Assembly: GCF_900166665.1 (NCBI RefSeq)
Contig: NZ_LT800494.1
Location: 1,034,608-1,098,607 of the forward strand
Source of the DNA: Cytobacillus gottheilii
Lineage (GTDB): Bacteria > Bacillota > Bacilli > Bacillales > Cytobacillaceae
Length of the DNA stretch: 64,000 nucleotides
Direction of reading: 5' to 3'
Notes under the pieces: generated by a model
The model's database searches: none
What the model saw: only the letters and a program-made list of their open reading frames with translations
Told to the model about the DNA's origin: nothing
Program-made: the position numbers and the translations under genes
Part shown: positions 46,441-55,356 of the stretch, piece after piece
Position numbering within the stretch: position 1 is the first letter of the stretch
Layout: every line of letters starts with the position of its first letter

Positions 46441-47556
46441 TTATTTTAAGTTTTCTGGATTCAGAGCTTCTAATTCAGGGATTACAAAACGGCCGTCTTT
46501 TCGGATGAGAACATCGTCAAAGTAAATTTCTCCGCCGCCGTAGTCTGGACGCTGAATGTTCACCATATCCCAGTGAATGTTCGAGTTGTTTCCATTTGAG
46601 GCTTCATCATAGCATTGGCCAGGTGTAAAGTGGAAGCTTCCATCAATTTTCTCGTCAAATAAGATGTCTTGCATCGGGTGAAGAATATATGGATTGACAC
46701 CAATTGCAAATTCGCCAATGAAACGGGCACCTTCATCAGTATCAAAAATTTTATTTATGCGCTCCGTATCGTTTGCTTCTGCTTCAATGATTTTTCCATC
46801 TTTAAACGTAAGCTTTACATTTTCAAAAGTGAAGCCTTGGTAAGGCGATGGAGTGTTATAGGTAAGTACACCATTAACCGAATTACGTACTGGCGCAGTG
46901 TAGACTTCTCCATCCGGAATATTCATTTGACCTGAGCACTTTATAGAAGGAATGTCTTTGATGGAGAAAGATAAATCAGTGCCAGGCCCAGTAATGCGAA
47001 CCTTATCCGTACGATCCATTAAGGAAACAAGCTGATCCATTGCTTTATCCATTTTTCCGTAGTCTAAGTTACAAACATTGAAGTAGAAATCTTCAAATCC
47101 TTCTGTGCTCATTTTCGCTAATTGTGCCATTGAAGCATTTGGATAGCGGAGTACAACCCATTTTGTTTTTGGAACTCGAATTTCTCTATGTACCATCTTG
47201 CCGATTGTGGCGCCATGGATCTTCATTTTATCGTCTGGCACATCCGCCTGCTCATTAATATTATCACCAGAACGAAGCCCAATGTAAGCATCCATGTTTT
47301 TCATTACATTTGCCTCAAATTCAGCTGCAAGTCTGAATTGCTCTTCTTGCGCACCTAACAATAATGCACGATCCACCTGATGATCTTTAATGGATACGAA
47401 TGGATAGCCTCCTGCAGCATATGCTTCTCTTACAAGAGCCGTTACAAGTTCTTTTTGTAAGCCAAAGTTTTCAATCAGTACTTTTTCGCCTTTTTGCAGG
47501 CGAACAGAGTAATTGATTAAGTTTTTGGCGAGTTGATCAATGCGTGAATCTCTCAT
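46441..47556 (-). CDS. M29-family metallo-aminopeptidase
   Basis: A 371-residue aminopeptidase of the thermophilic/AmpS (M29) family. Features are the N-terminal LINYSVRLQKGEKVLIEN, the metal-site Glu residues in IPDGEVYTAP near residue 213-222 and IGEFAIGVNPYI near 279, and the later NSNIHWDMV near 328 with the His and Asp ligands. It removes N-terminal residues from peptides in the cytosol. The frame opens at 47613, but ATG 47556 is behind GGGGGT and fits the family. B. subtilis AmpS is about 40 residues longer, so I do not assign the symbol. Confidence 0.9.
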   Translation of the reverse strand: MRDSRIDQLAKNLINYSVRLQKGEKVLIENFGLQKELVTALVREAYAAGGYPFVSIKDHQVDRALLLGAQEEQFRLAAEFEANVMKNMDAYIGLRSGDNINEQADVPDDKMKIHGATIGKMVHREIRVPKTKWVVLRYPNASMAQLAKMSTEGFEDFYFNVCNLDYGKMDKAMDQLVSLMDRTDKVRITGPGTDLSFSIKDIPSIKCSGQMNIPDGEVYTAPVRNSVNGVLTYNTPSPYQGFTFENVKLTFKDGKIIEAEANDTERINKIFDTDEGARFIGEFAIGVNPYILHPMQDILFDEKIDGSFHFTPGQCYDEASNGNNSNIHWDMVNIQRPDYGGGEIYFDDVLIRKDGRFVIPELEALNPENLK

Positions 47557-47670
47557 TTTTATACCCCCATTAATAATATACGTACATTTATTATTGTAAC
47601 CGAAATAATTCAATTTGTTTATTATTATAAAATTTTTAGCGGATTATGTTAAGATTTAACTAAAAGGCTG

Positions 47671-47695
47671 GTTTATTGTACTAGTCAATGGGTAA
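47671..47695 (+). promoter_or_regulatory. Sigma-B (general stress) promoter of ytxGHJ
   Basis: GTTTAT at 47671-47676 and GGGTAA at 47690-47695 are 13 bases apart, close to the sigma-B consensus GTTTAA-(12-15)-GGGTAT. It is 53 bases before the ytxG start. The ytxGHJ operon is a known sigma-B target in B. subtilis, which supports the call. Confidence 0.75.
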
Positions 47696-47748
47696 ATGAT
47701 AATAACAGCTTGAAAACAGACTTTTTTGAAGAAAGACGGAGGTGCACT

Positions 47749-48231
47749 ATGGAAATTATTTTATATTTAAGTGTAGCGGTTATTGCAGTTGCATTTTTAG
47801 TTTTAGTCGTTTATTTATCAAAAACGCTAAAGTCTCTGCAGGGAACGCTTGAAAGTGTTTCACACACGCTGACTGGCTTAGAAAAACAATTAGACGGAGT
47901 TACGAAGGAAACAACAGTGCTTCTACATAAGACGAATTCGCTGGCAAGCGATATCCAGCAGAAATCTGAGAGCTTAAATAGTGTCGTTTATGCAGTAAAA
48001 GAAGTAGGAGATTCAGTTCGCCGCTTTAACGGTTCTGTCCAAAAAATTACATCGACTGTAAACGATCAACTTGAGCAAAATAAGGACAAGATATCACAAG
48101 TTGTTCAGTGGAGCAATGTGCTTCTTGAAATAAAGAATAAGTGGAAAATGAGAAAGCCTGATCCATATCAATATGGAATGCAAGAAGATGTTTTACCGAA
48201 CAAAAGAGAGAAGGTAAGAGTACGAAATTAA
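47749..48231 (+). CDS. ytxG: General stress protein YtxG, DUF948
   Basis: A 160-residue protein with one N-terminal membrane helix ([21 protein letters not shown]) and a long coiled coil behind it (about residues 25-125), the DUF948 layout. The frame opens at 47710, but ATG 47749 behind GGAGGTG is the start. It is the first gene of the ytxG-ytxH-ytxJ operon under a sigma-B-like promoter. The cellular role is unknown beyond stress induction. Confidence 0.93.
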   Translation: MEIILYLSVAVIAVAFLVLVVYLSKTLKSLQGTLESVSHTLTGLEKQLDGVTKETTVLLHKTNSLASDIQQKSESLNSVVYAVKEVGDSVRRFNGSVQKITSTVNDQLEQNKDKISQVVQWSNVLLEIKNKWKMRKPDPYQYGMQEDVLPNKREKVRVRN

Positions 48232-48249
48232 TTATGCGGAGGGATGGAA

Positions 48250-48753
48250 ATGAGTAAGCAAGATCGCAGCCAATTTGATAATGTTACGGATGTTAAGGAA
48301 GAAAGTATGAATACTAAGGACTTTATGATAGGAGCTTTAATCGGAGGAATTATTGGTGCAGGAGCAGCCCTTTTGCTGGCGCCAAAACCAGGAAAAGAAT
48401 TGATCAGTGATATTAGCGATCAAGCTTCTGTTTTAAAAGAAAAAACAAGCAAGCTTCGTGATACGGCGATGGAAAAAGGAACGGAAATAGCTGGTGCTGC
48501 CAAGGAAAAAACAAACGCAGTATCTTCTACTGTATCAAAGCAATCTTCTGAAATTGTCAACAAAGTAAAAGGCCTGACTTCCAAAAATAATCAAGGTACT
48601 CAATCTGAAGAACCTACTGCAGAATCCGTCATGGACGGGAATGAGGAATTATTTCCAGAGGGAAACTCACCAGTAAATGATACGGAAATCCAACTAAAGC
48701 TGGATGAAACCAAGCAAGCTTTTGACGAAACAGAGTTAAAGTATAATCGATAA
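48250..48753 (+). CDS. ytxH: General stress protein YtxH
   Basis: A 167-residue protein with the YtxH/Gas vesicle-like signature: a glycine-rich membrane helix DFMIGALIGGIIGAGAALLLAP near residue 18-40, directly followed by KPGKELISDISDQA, then amphipathic helices with repeated KEKT words. The tail is acidic. ATG 48250 is used rather than 48244 because GGAGGG ends at 48243. It is 18 bases behind ytxG. Its function is unknown; it is expected in the membrane and stress-induced. Confidence 0.92.
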   Translation: MSKQDRSQFDNVTDVKEESMNTKDFMIGALIGGIIGAGAALLLAPKPGKELISDISDQASVLKEKTSKLRDTAMEKGTEIAGAAKEKTNAVSSTVSKQSSEIVNKVKGLTSKNNQGTQSEEPTAESVMDGNEELFPEGNSPVNDTEIQLKLDETKQAFDETELKYNR

Positions 48754-48771
48754 AAACTCAATATTTGTCAT

Positions 48772-48810
48772 ATAAACGGTGAAGTGATACGATAGCTTCA
48801 CCGTTTATGA
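48772..48810 (+). other. Long hairpin between ytxH and ytxJ
   Basis: CATAAACGGTGAAG and CTTCACCGTTTATG are perfect 14-base inverted repeats around an 11-base loop. It is not followed by T, and ends a few bases before the ytxJ ribosome binding site ATGGAGG, so it is not a normal terminator. Confidence 0.7.
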
Positions 48811-48832
48811 TCCTAATGGAGGTATTTTTGAC

Positions 48833-49162
48833 ATGGAAAGATTATCAAGTGTTGAAGCATTTAACGAAGTAATAAAAGCTGATGGGACATTTATGTTATT
48901 AAAGCATAGTTCTACTTGTCCAATCAGCCAGGCAGCTTATGAAGAATATGAAAGCTTCTCTGGTGAAAAACAAGATTTGAAAACGTATTTATTAATTGTT
49001 CAGGATGATCGTCCGCTTTCAAATCATATTGCAGAGGAATTTCATATTAAGCATGAATCTCCTCAATCTATTTTATTCAAAAATGGGGATGTTGTTTGGC
49101 ATGCTTCCCACTGGAAAATTACGACTGATTCATTAAATCAGGCAATAGAAGAAAATCAATAA
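48833..49162 (+). CDS. ytxJ: Bacillithiol-system redox protein YtxJ
   Basis: A 109-residue thioredoxin-fold protein with a single active cysteine in KHSSTCPISQAAYEEY near residue 29, the CPIS motif of YtxJ, a monothiol bacilliredoxin-like protein. SPQSILFKNGDVVWHASHW near 81 includes the cis-Pro loop. It is expected to remove bacillithiol from oxidised proteins, by family inference. It is the last gene of ytxGHJ, behind a hairpin, and a terminator follows. Confidence 0.93.
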   Translation: MERLSSVEAFNEVIKADGTFMLLKHSSTCPISQAAYEEYESFSGEKQDLKTYLLIVQDDRPLSNHIAEEFHIKHESPQSILFKNGDVVWHASHWKITTDSLNQAIEENQ

Positions 49163-49239
49163 GCTTGCAAAACAGAGTATGTGCACCATAACTAGCCTAG
49201 CCTTGTTATGCATATTTAAATGAACTGCAAATGGATAAG

Positions 49240-49282
49240 TAAAAAATGCTTGGGAACAATGATGTTTCCAAGCATTTTTTTG
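49240..49282 (+). terminator. Terminator of ytxGHJ
   Basis: AAAAAATGCTTGGGAACA and TGTTTCCAAGCATTTTTT pair nearly completely around ATGA. Confidence 0.92.
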
Positions 49283-49364
49283 CAGAAATTTTTATACTAG
49301 ATACTGAGGAATTAAACGAAGGAATTCGTTTATTTTAAGAAAAAACCTACACATCTGTGAAACA

Positions 49365-51569
49365 TTAATCTTCTCTTCTACCTGCCATATTTGATGTTTT
49401 ATTCACATATGTCTGCATCTGCTTAATCGGCCAGACAATTTCTAATTGATCCCCTGCATTGAGCGGATCGTAAAAAGTTGCATTTTCTCCATTTTTTAAA
49501 AGGAGAAAGCTGCCATTTGCATTCTGAGGCATGTTAATTTCTACTGCTTTAAAAATATCCTGAAAAATGAAAGGCTCTTGTTTAATTTCAATGTAATTCA
49601 ATGCATCTCCATCAAAAATAAAATCCTCCAAAGCTAATTCTTCACCATTTCTTTTAAATTTAACTAATGGTTTTTTCAGCTGAATCTCTTTGTTATTAAA
49701 GGACACTGGCAGAGTACACTCTAAATCCATCTGTTTAACATGCATTAGATCTTTCAGCGTTGGCTCAGTTCTATTTGAGATCGTAATTTTATCCCCGTGT
49801 TCAATGCTGTTATGCATCTTTGCCTGTGAACCATTGCGCAGTAAAGTTCCAGAAAATGATGGGATAACTGTATCTTTACCATTTATTTTCAATTTAAAAG
49901 GCTTTAGTCTATCCAGCAGATTTTGCAGGTTTAAAACTGTAAGCATCTCTGATATCGTATCTGGCACCGTACATTTAATGACATCATGGTCTAAGACTAG
50001 GTGGTTTGTACCTACAGGCTCACCATTACGAGTAATGATCGCATGCAGGGTATATTCCTGGTCGTTCACGTAGATTGTTTTATTTGGAAGCTCATCAATT
50101 AAATCATGGATCAGCACTTGTGCTCTCAGGCCGTCTAGCCCTTTACTAACAATTATTTCATCCCCGCTTTGAACCTTATCATCCAGTCCGCAAAGATCTC
50201 CATTTTTCATTAATAATGGAGCTTCACCGTGACTCCCAGGAATCGTAATCTGATGGCCATTTAAGGATACAATCATGGCAAGACCCGGTTTACCATATAA
50301 TTTATTCATTTTTATACCAGATGCAAGCAGGCAGTCACCAACGGTTAATTTTGTCACCTCAAATAGCCGGACAGGCTGTTCATTCACATAAACAGTTTTA
50401 TATTGAACAGGTGCTTTATGTGCAGCTATAGCAATGCCGATTGGTGTCACTAACTCTGGTCCCCGTGAAATATGCTCAGAAATCGTTAAAGCATGAATCG
50501 CTTCAATGCCGCGAATAGCTACTCTATTGGCAGGGAGCTGCAATTTATCGGCAATTCGTTCGGCTAATGCAGGTGTTTGGCTGCCTCCTCCAACAAGCAT
50601 GACAGCTTTAGGCTGTTTGTTATTATTTAACGTTAAAATTTCATCACAAATAGCATCTGTCAGACGATTAATGGCTGGTGAAATCTGCTCAATCATTTCA
50701 GATTTTGTCACCTCGGTTTCAAAGCCGAGAATGTCTTCAACTTGGATTGAATCGTTGGTAAGCAGCTCCCGCTTTGCTTGTTCTGCGCGAGGAAAATCTA
50801 ATAGCAGCTGATCACTAATCGCCTCAGTGATTTCATCGCCGGCAACTGGAACCATCCCATAAGCTACAACTGTCCCTAAATCTGTAATTGCAATATCAGA
50901 TGTTCCTGCGCCAATATCAACAAGAGCGACATTTAATCTGCGCATTGATTGCGGAATAAGCACATTGATTGCAGCGATCGGTTCAAGGGTGAGTGCTTCC
51001 ATTTCTAAATCAGAACGGTGCAAGGCAGACATTAGTGATTCAACGACGACTTTTGGCAGAAAAGTGGCAATGATTTCGACAGACGCCTCTTCTCCCTGCT
51101 GATCAATTAAATTACCAATCTCTTCTCCATCGAGCTTGTAATAAAGAATAGAATAGCCTACACAATAATAGAAGGCACTCTTTTCACTTTCTTGATCTTC
51201 CGCAACTGAGGCCTGTGCCTGTTGAACCGCACTTAGTTCAAGATGGAGAATATCCTGTTTATTCATCATCGGCTTGCCTTGTATTCCGATCGAGGAGACA
51301 GCACGTTTTGTCTTTAATGAACGTCCAGCGGCAGCTACACTTACTTTCTTTAATGGGCCGTGTTTAGTCTCGAGCTGTTCTTTAATTTGAGTGATGATTT
51401 TTGAGACTGCTAACACATCATGTATTTGCCCATCAAGCATGGCACGTTCGGTATGTTCCTGAATAAGTATATCTATAACATGAAATTGATCTTCCTGCTG
51501 TTCAAGGATAATTCCGACAATTGATCGAGTACCAATATCCAAAGCGAACAATTTTTTGGCTTCTTCCAA
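49365..51569 (-). CDS. FtsA/PilM-like actin-fold protein with C-terminal beta-grasp-like repeats
   Basis: A 734-residue protein. Residues 1 to about 375 form an FtsA/PilM-type actin fold: phosphate-1 FALDIGTRSIVGI, the FtsA 1C-like insertion with KKVSVAAAGRSL, phosphate-2 VALVDIGAGTSDIAI near 217, adenosine motif AVMLVGGGSQTPALAE near 315. Residues 390-734 hold five or six repeats of about 60 residues. Most start with a word like VxVNGxxxxL (near 390, 432, 497, 558, 621), and five close with RNGxxA...GDxIxI. They look like ThiS/ubiquitin-like beta-grasp units, but that is only pattern reading. No C-terminal amphipathic membrane helix of true FtsA is seen. TTG 51569 is six bases behind AGAGGGTG; a GTG at 51578 overlaps it. 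True ftsA is normally near ftsZ, so this is a paralogue. Confidence 0.82.
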   Translation of the reverse strand: MEEAKKLFALDIGTRSIVGIILEQQEDQFHVIDILIQEHTERAMLDGQIHDVLAVSKIITQIKEQLETKHGPLKKVSVAAAGRSLKTKRAVSSIGIQGKPMMNKQDILHLELSAVQQAQASVAEDQESEKSAFYYCVGYSILYYKLDGEEIGNLIDQQGEEASVEIIATFLPKVVVESLMSALHRSDLEMEALTLEPIAAINVLIPQSMRRLNVALVDIGAGTSDIAITDLGTVVAYGMVPVAGDEITEAISDQLLLDFPRAEQAKRELLTNDSIQVEDILGFETEVTKSEMIEQISPAINRLTDAICDEILTLNNNKQPKAVMLVGGGSQTPALAERIADKLQLPANRVAIRGIEAIHALTISEHISRGPELVTPIGIAIAAHKAPVQYKTVYVNEQPVRLFEVTKLTVGDCLLASGIKMNKLYGKPGLAMIVSLNGHQITIPGSHGEAPLLMKNGDLCGLDDKVQSGDEIIVSKGLDGLRAQVLIHDLIDELPNKTIYVNDQEYTLHAIITRNGEPVGTNHLVLDHDVIKCTVPDTISEMLTVLNLQNLLDRLKPFKLKINGKDTVIPSFSGTLLRNGSQAKMHNSIEHGDKITISNRTEPTLKDLMHVKQMDLECTLPVSFNNKEIQLKKPLVKFKRNGEELALEDFIFDGDALNYIEIKQEPFIFQDIFKAVEINMPQNANGSFLLLKNGENATFYDPLNAGDQLEIVWPIKQMQTYVNKTSNMAGRRED

Positions 51570-51641
51570 GGTGTACACCCTCTTTTAACGGTTACTTTCG
51601 CTTTACTACTTAAAAGCGTTTAATTAATAAAGAAAAATATA

Positions 51642-51670
51642 GTGACATGTTTGAATATTTCCGATATAAT
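51642..51670 (+). promoter_or_regulatory. Sigma-A promoter of aroA
   Basis: GTGACA at 51642-51647 and TATAAT at 51665-51670 with a 17-base spacer, 111 bases before the start codon. Confidence 0.6.
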
Positions 51671-51781
51671 AACCCTAATTATAAAAAATGTATCACAAAA
51701 TGACCGGTCAATAAAGAAGAATAAGATGATGTTAATCTTTAGGAACTTGAGGCCAGGCTATAAAGAAAGGGAAGGGATAAG

Positions 51782-52855
51782 ATGGGTAAAGAGCTTGATC
51801 AATTGCGTGACCGGGTGGATGAGATTAATCTGCAGCTGTTAAAGTTAATTAATGAAAGAGCAGAGCTGGTTCAGGAAATCGGAAAAGTAAAGGAAACACA
51901 AGGGGTTTATCGCTATGATCCTGTCCGTGAGAGAGGTATGCTTGATTTAATAAAAGAAAATAATGATGGACCATTTGAAAATTCTACGATCGAGCATATG
52001 TTTAAGGAAATATTTAAAGCTGGACTCGAATTGCAGAAAGATGATCACAGCAAAGCTCTTCTTGTTTCCCGTAAAAAGAAATCAGAAAACACAATTGTTG
52101 ATATTAAGGGGGAGAAGGTTGGAGACGGAAATCCTCATTTAGTATTTGGACCATGTGCTGTTGAGTCTTATGAACAGGTGGCAACAGTTGCGGAGGCTGT
52201 TAAGGCAAAAGGGCTAAAACTATTGCGCGGGGGAGCGTTTAAGCCGCGTACTTCCCCATATGACTTCCAAGGCTTAGGACTTGAAGGGTTAAAAATTCTA
52301 AAAAGAGTCGCAGATGAGTACGATCTTGCAGTCATTTCTGAGATTGTAAGTCCTGCGGATATTGAAACAGCTGTAAATTATATTGATGTCATTCAAATCG
52401 GTGCACGCAATATGCAAAACTTCGAGTTATTGAAAGCAGCAGGTTCTGTTAATAAGCCGGTCTTGCTAAAAAGAGGGATTGCAGCAACGATTGAAGAGTT
52501 CATTAATGCTGCAGAGTACATTATGTCTCAGGGCAACGGTCAAATTATTCTTTGTGAGCGCGGTATTCGTACGTATGAGCGTGCGACTAGAAATACACTC
52601 GATATTTCAGCGGTGCCGATTTTAAAACAAGAAACGCATTTGCCGGTACTAGTTGACGTAACGCACTCTACAGGCAGAAAAGATCTGCTTCTTCCAGCAG
52701 CAAAAGCTGCATTGGCAATCGGAGCTGACGGTGTTATGGCTGAGGTCCATCCTGATCCAGCAGTAGCATTATCTGACTCTGCTCAGCAAATGGATTTACA
52801 GCAGTTCGATCATTTCATGAAAGAATTGAAAGCAACACCTTTTGCAAGAGTATAA
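51782..52855 (+). CDS. aroA: Bifunctional DAHP synthase / chorismate mutase
   Basis: A 357-residue fusion. Residues 1 to about 85 are an AroQ-type chorismate mutase ([20 protein letters not shown] ... [13 protein letters not shown]), which by knowledge of B. subtilis AroA senses chorismate and prephenate for feedback inhibition. From about 105 on is the DAHP synthase barrel with [35 protein letters not shown] and the metal sites in [10 protein letters not shown] and [10 protein letters not shown]. It starts aromatic amino acid synthesis from PEP and erythrose-4-phosphate. GGAAGGGAT lies before the ATG. Confidence 0.97.
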   Translation: MGKELDQLRDRVDEINLQLLKLINERAELVQEIGKVKETQGVYRYDPVRERGMLDLIKENNDGPFENSTIEHMFKEIFKAGLELQKDDHSKALLVSRKKKSENTIVDIKGEKVGDGNPHLVFGPCAVESYEQVATVAEAVKAKGLKLLRGGAFKPRTSPYDFQGLGLEGLKILKRVADEYDLAVISEIVSPADIETAVNYIDVIQIGARNMQNFELLKAAGSVNKPVLLKRGIAATIEEFINAAEYIMSQGNGQIILCERGIRTYERATRNTLDISAVPILKQETHLPVLVDVTHSTGRKDLLLPAAKAALAIGADGVMAEVHPDPAVALSDSAQQMDLQQFDHFMKELKATPFARV

Positions 52856-52867
52856 ATAGCGCTCGAT

Positions 52868-52906
52868 ATAAAGGAATCCACAGGATATATATCTTGTGGT
52901 TTTCTT
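52868..52906 (+). terminator. Possible terminator of aroA
   Basis: CCACAGGAT and ATCTTGTGG pair around a TATAT loop with one G-T pair, followed by TTTTCTTT. The stem is AT-rich and of modest strength. Confidence 0.55.
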
Positions 52907-53022
52907 TATATGTATAAAGGTCTTTGTGTCCGTAAATTGTTAATTTTTCATTAAATTTATGAAAAAGATATCAGCTTTTATGAAAATAGAGCAGTTTTTT
53001 TTCAAAAATGAATGTGTTGACA

Positions 53023-53051
53023 TTGCGACAATTCGCTTGGTGTCGTATGAT
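53023..53051 (+). promoter_or_regulatory. Sigma-A promoter of ccpA
   Basis: TTGCGA at 53023-53028 and TATGAT at 53046-53051 with a 17-base spacer. A better-looking TTGACA at 53017 is too far from that -10. The start codon is 120 bases downstream. Confidence 0.55.
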
Positions 53052-53170
53052 TATACATAATTAGACATGTGTATCCTATCACAATATCATTTTTATGAGT
53101 AGGTTACGTTCGCATGCAGTAAAATAACTATATTAAAGCGGAAAACCGTAAATATCGAGGAGTGAATGAA

Positions 53171-54169
53171 ATGAATGTAACAATATATGATGTTGCCCGT
53201 GAAGCAAACGTTTCAATGGCAACCGTATCACGGGTAGTGAATGGCAACCCAAATGTAAAACCAACGACTAGAAAAAAGGTACTTGAAGTAATCGACAGGC
53301 TTGGCTATCGTCCAAATGCAGTAGCACGCGGGCTGGCAAGTAAGAAGACAACAACTGTTGGCGTTATTATCCCTGACATTTCCAGCACGTTTTTTGCAGA
53401 GCTTGCACGAGGAATTGAAGATATTGCAACAATGTACAAATACAACATTATTTTGAGTAATTCTGACCAAAACGAAGAGAAAGAACTGCATCTTTTAAAT
53501 ACAATGCTTGGGAAACAAGTCGACGGGATTGTGTTCATGGGAGGAAATATCACCGCTGAGCATGTAAATGAATTTAAAAAATCTCCTGTTCCGATTGTTT
53601 TGGCTGGCTCTATTGAAGAATCAGGCAGTATTCCATCTGTCAATATTGATTATGAGCAAGCTGCATTTGATGCAACGACTGCTTTAATTGAAAAAGGCCA
53701 TAAAGATACTGCGCTAGTAGTAGGTCCTCTCCGTGAGCCGATTAATGCTGAGAAGAAGCTTGAAGGCTATAAACGTGCATTAGCTGAAGCAGGTATTTCT
53801 TTTAGAGAAGAGCTTGTAGTTGAAGGGGATGACACGTACGATTCTGGTATTGAGGCATTTGAAAAATTATTAGAGGCAACACCAAAACCAACAGCTATTT
53901 ATGCAGGGTCTGATGAAATGGCACTTGGAATTGTACACGGAGCTCAAGATAAAGGCATCAACGTTCCTAACGACCTGGAAGTAATCAGCTCTGACAATAC
54001 AAGATTGACGTTGATGGTTCGTCCGCAGCTTACATCCATTGTTCAGCCATTATATGATATTGGAGCTGTTGCAATGAGATTATTAACAAAACTTATGAAT
54101 AAAGAATCAGTTAGTGATCAAATTGTAGTACTTCCGCACCGTATTGAGCAGCGTGACTCAACAAAATAA
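53171..54169 (+). CDS. ccpA: Catabolite control protein A
   Basis: A 332-residue LacI/GalR regulator. With HPr-Ser46-P it binds cre sites to repress or activate carbon genes. The N-terminal HTH is [20 protein letters not shown] with the hinge helix [14 protein letters not shown]. The core has the periplasmic-binding-protein fold with [20 protein letters not shown] and ends [15 protein letters not shown]. The length matches B. subtilis CcpA (334). A GTG at 53162 is in frame but overlaps GAGGAG; ATG 53171 has the right spacing. In this window the acuABC/acsA region is a likely target. motP and motS lie downstream. Confidence 0.97.
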   Translation: MNVTIYDVAREANVSMATVSRVVNGNPNVKPTTRKKVLEVIDRLGYRPNAVARGLASKKTTTVGVIIPDISSTFFAELARGIEDIATMYKYNIILSNSDQNEEKELHLLNTMLGKQVDGIVFMGGNITAEHVNEFKKSPVPIVLAGSIEESGSIPSVNIDYEQAAFDATTALIEKGHKDTALVVGPLREPINAEKKLEGYKRALAEAGISFREELVVEGDDTYDSGIEAFEKLLEATPKPTAIYAGSDEMALGIVHGAQDKGINVPNDLEVISSDNTRLTLMVRPQLTSIVQPLYDIGAVAMRLLTKLMNKESVSDQIVVLPHRIEQRDSTK

Positions 54170-54537
54170 GACAATTGCCGATAAAAAAGGTAAGAAAGAG
54201 GCGCCTATATTAGGACAAAGGAAAGTAGAGTCTCGTGTGTAATTGCCGAGACTATTACTTTAGAACGTACCTAGTAAGGGCCTAAAGCCTATAAAGAAAA
54301 TGCGGAGGCGGCTTGAGCATCATGTATGTCGTATTACATGAAAGGCTTTTTCACTTGGCCGAGACACCGAGAAGCATTGGCTGTACAAATGTGTTTGTAC
54401 GGAAAAGCGGCAATGTAATAGTATGAGTTCTGACAATATCAGAACTGCCTGCCCCACTGTTTGACTCTATGTCTTGATCAGAATAAGTCGTAACATCTCC
54501 GCCAAAATGGCAATTTTGTGCGTCAGGGAGAGAGATT
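54170..54537 (+). promoter_or_regulatory. Structured ccpA-motP intergenic leader
   Basis: A 368-base region in an otherwise tight operon. It contains a hairpin AGTCTCG / CGAGACT (54227-54252), a small reading frame with GGAGG (listed separately), TGTACAAA / TTTGTAC (54380-54400) and AGTTCTGA / TCAGAACT (about 54425-54447). In B. subtilis an intergenic stem-loop in ccpA-motPS limits motPS transcription, as known from mutant studies. The first hairpin here, 60 bases after ccpA, is in the corresponding place. No riboswitch family was recognised. Confidence 0.6.
54313..54426 (+). CDS. Candidate leader peptide upstream of motP
   Basis: A 37-codon frame from TTG 54313 (MSIMYVVLHERLFHL...), or 34 codons from ATG 54322. 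GGAGG lies at 54304-54308, four bases before the TTG and 13 before the ATG, so neither spacing is ideal. It ends TGA at 54424-54426, inside the start of the next hairpin. It has no recognisable family. It may be a leader peptide that couples ribosome movement to the fold of the RNA before motP, or chance. Confidence 0.3.
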   Translation: MSIMYVVLHERLFHLAETPRSIGCTNVFVRKSGNVIV

Positions 54538-55356
54538 ATGAAAAAGCTGGACATGTTAACACCGTTGGGGCTTGTGGTCGGATTAGCCCTGCTGCTTTTT
54601 GGGATTGCAGCAAATGGCGGAATAGGAGATATTATTTCGTTTATTGATCCTGCTTCCATACTAATTGTTTTAGGAGGACTTGTAGCAGGGTTACTTGTCA
54701 GTTTTCCTTTAAAAAATGTGCGTCATATGTTTACTGTTATTCGGCAAGCATTCTCTCAGAAAGAAGAAAGTCTAGAGGAGTTAATTGCTATTTTTGTGAA
54801 GCTGGCGGAGAAAGCTAGAAGAGAAGGTCTTTTGTCTCTGGAGTCAGTGATTGAAGAAGTTGATGATCCATTTATCCGAAAAGGTGTTTTACTGGCTATT
54901 GATGGAGTTGAACAGGACGTCATCCATGATATTATGAGTGCTGAAATTGCTGCATTAGACGAACGTCATCGAAAAGGCAGAAGCATTCTGGAAAAAGCAG
55001 GAGAATATGCACCAGCATGGGGAATGATCGGTACCTTAATCGGACTTGTGCTAATGCTAAAAAGCCTCAATGATCCATCAACATTGGGTCCTAATATGGC
55101 GATTGCTCTTTTAACTACCTTATATGGTTCGTTATTGGCAAACTTATTTTTTATTCCGGTTGCTGCCAAGCTGGAGTTAAAAACAGAGCAGGAAGTGTTT
55201 ATGAAGCAAATTGTCATTGAAGGCGTAATTGGCGTTCAGTCTGGACAAAATCCGAAAATATTAGAAGAAAAGCTAAGTGCCTTTTTATCTGCAGAGGAGA
55301 AAAAACGCTCCGCTGAGATTACGAGATCAGGGGAGGCACTAGAAGATGAACGCTAA
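54538..55356 (+). CDS. motP: Sodium-type flagellar stator protein MotP
   Basis: A 272-residue MotA-family membrane protein with four helices. The N-terminus DMLTPLGLVVGLALLLFG and the basic cytoplasmic loop between helices 2 and 3 fit. The segments GEYAPAWGMIGTLIGLVLML and MAIALLTTLYGSLLANLFF are the channel-lining helices 3 and 4. MotP with MotS forms a sodium-driven stator, named so by linkage to ccpA as in B. subtilis. CAGGGAGAG lies before the ATG. It overlaps motS by 11 bases. Confidence 0.95.
   Translation: MKKLDMLTPLGLVVGLALLLFGIAANGGIGDIISFIDPASILIVLGGLVAGLLVSFPLKNVRHMFTVIRQAFSQKEESLEELIAIFVKLAEKARREGLLSLESVIEEVDDPFIRKGVLLAIDGVEQDVIHDIMSAEIAALDERHRKGRSILEKAGEYAPAWGMIGTLIGLVLMLKSLNDPSTLGPNMAIALLTTLYGSLLANLFFIPVAAKLELKTEQEVFMKQIVIEGVIGVQSGQNPKILEEKLSAFLSAEEKKRSAEITRSGEALEDER

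Noticed and set aside
48772..48810. Terminator between ytxH and ytxJ
   Set aside because: The stem is perfect, but no T-run follows on either strand; it is listed as a hairpin only.
49365..51569. Genuine ftsA
   Set aside because: It lacks the C-terminal membrane helix, has a long repeat tail, and has no ftsZ next to it. It is treated as an FtsA-like paralogue.
54170..54537. Known riboswitch class before motP
   Set aside because: I compared it by eye with the T-box and common metabolite riboswitch consensus words and found no match. It is described only as a structured leader.
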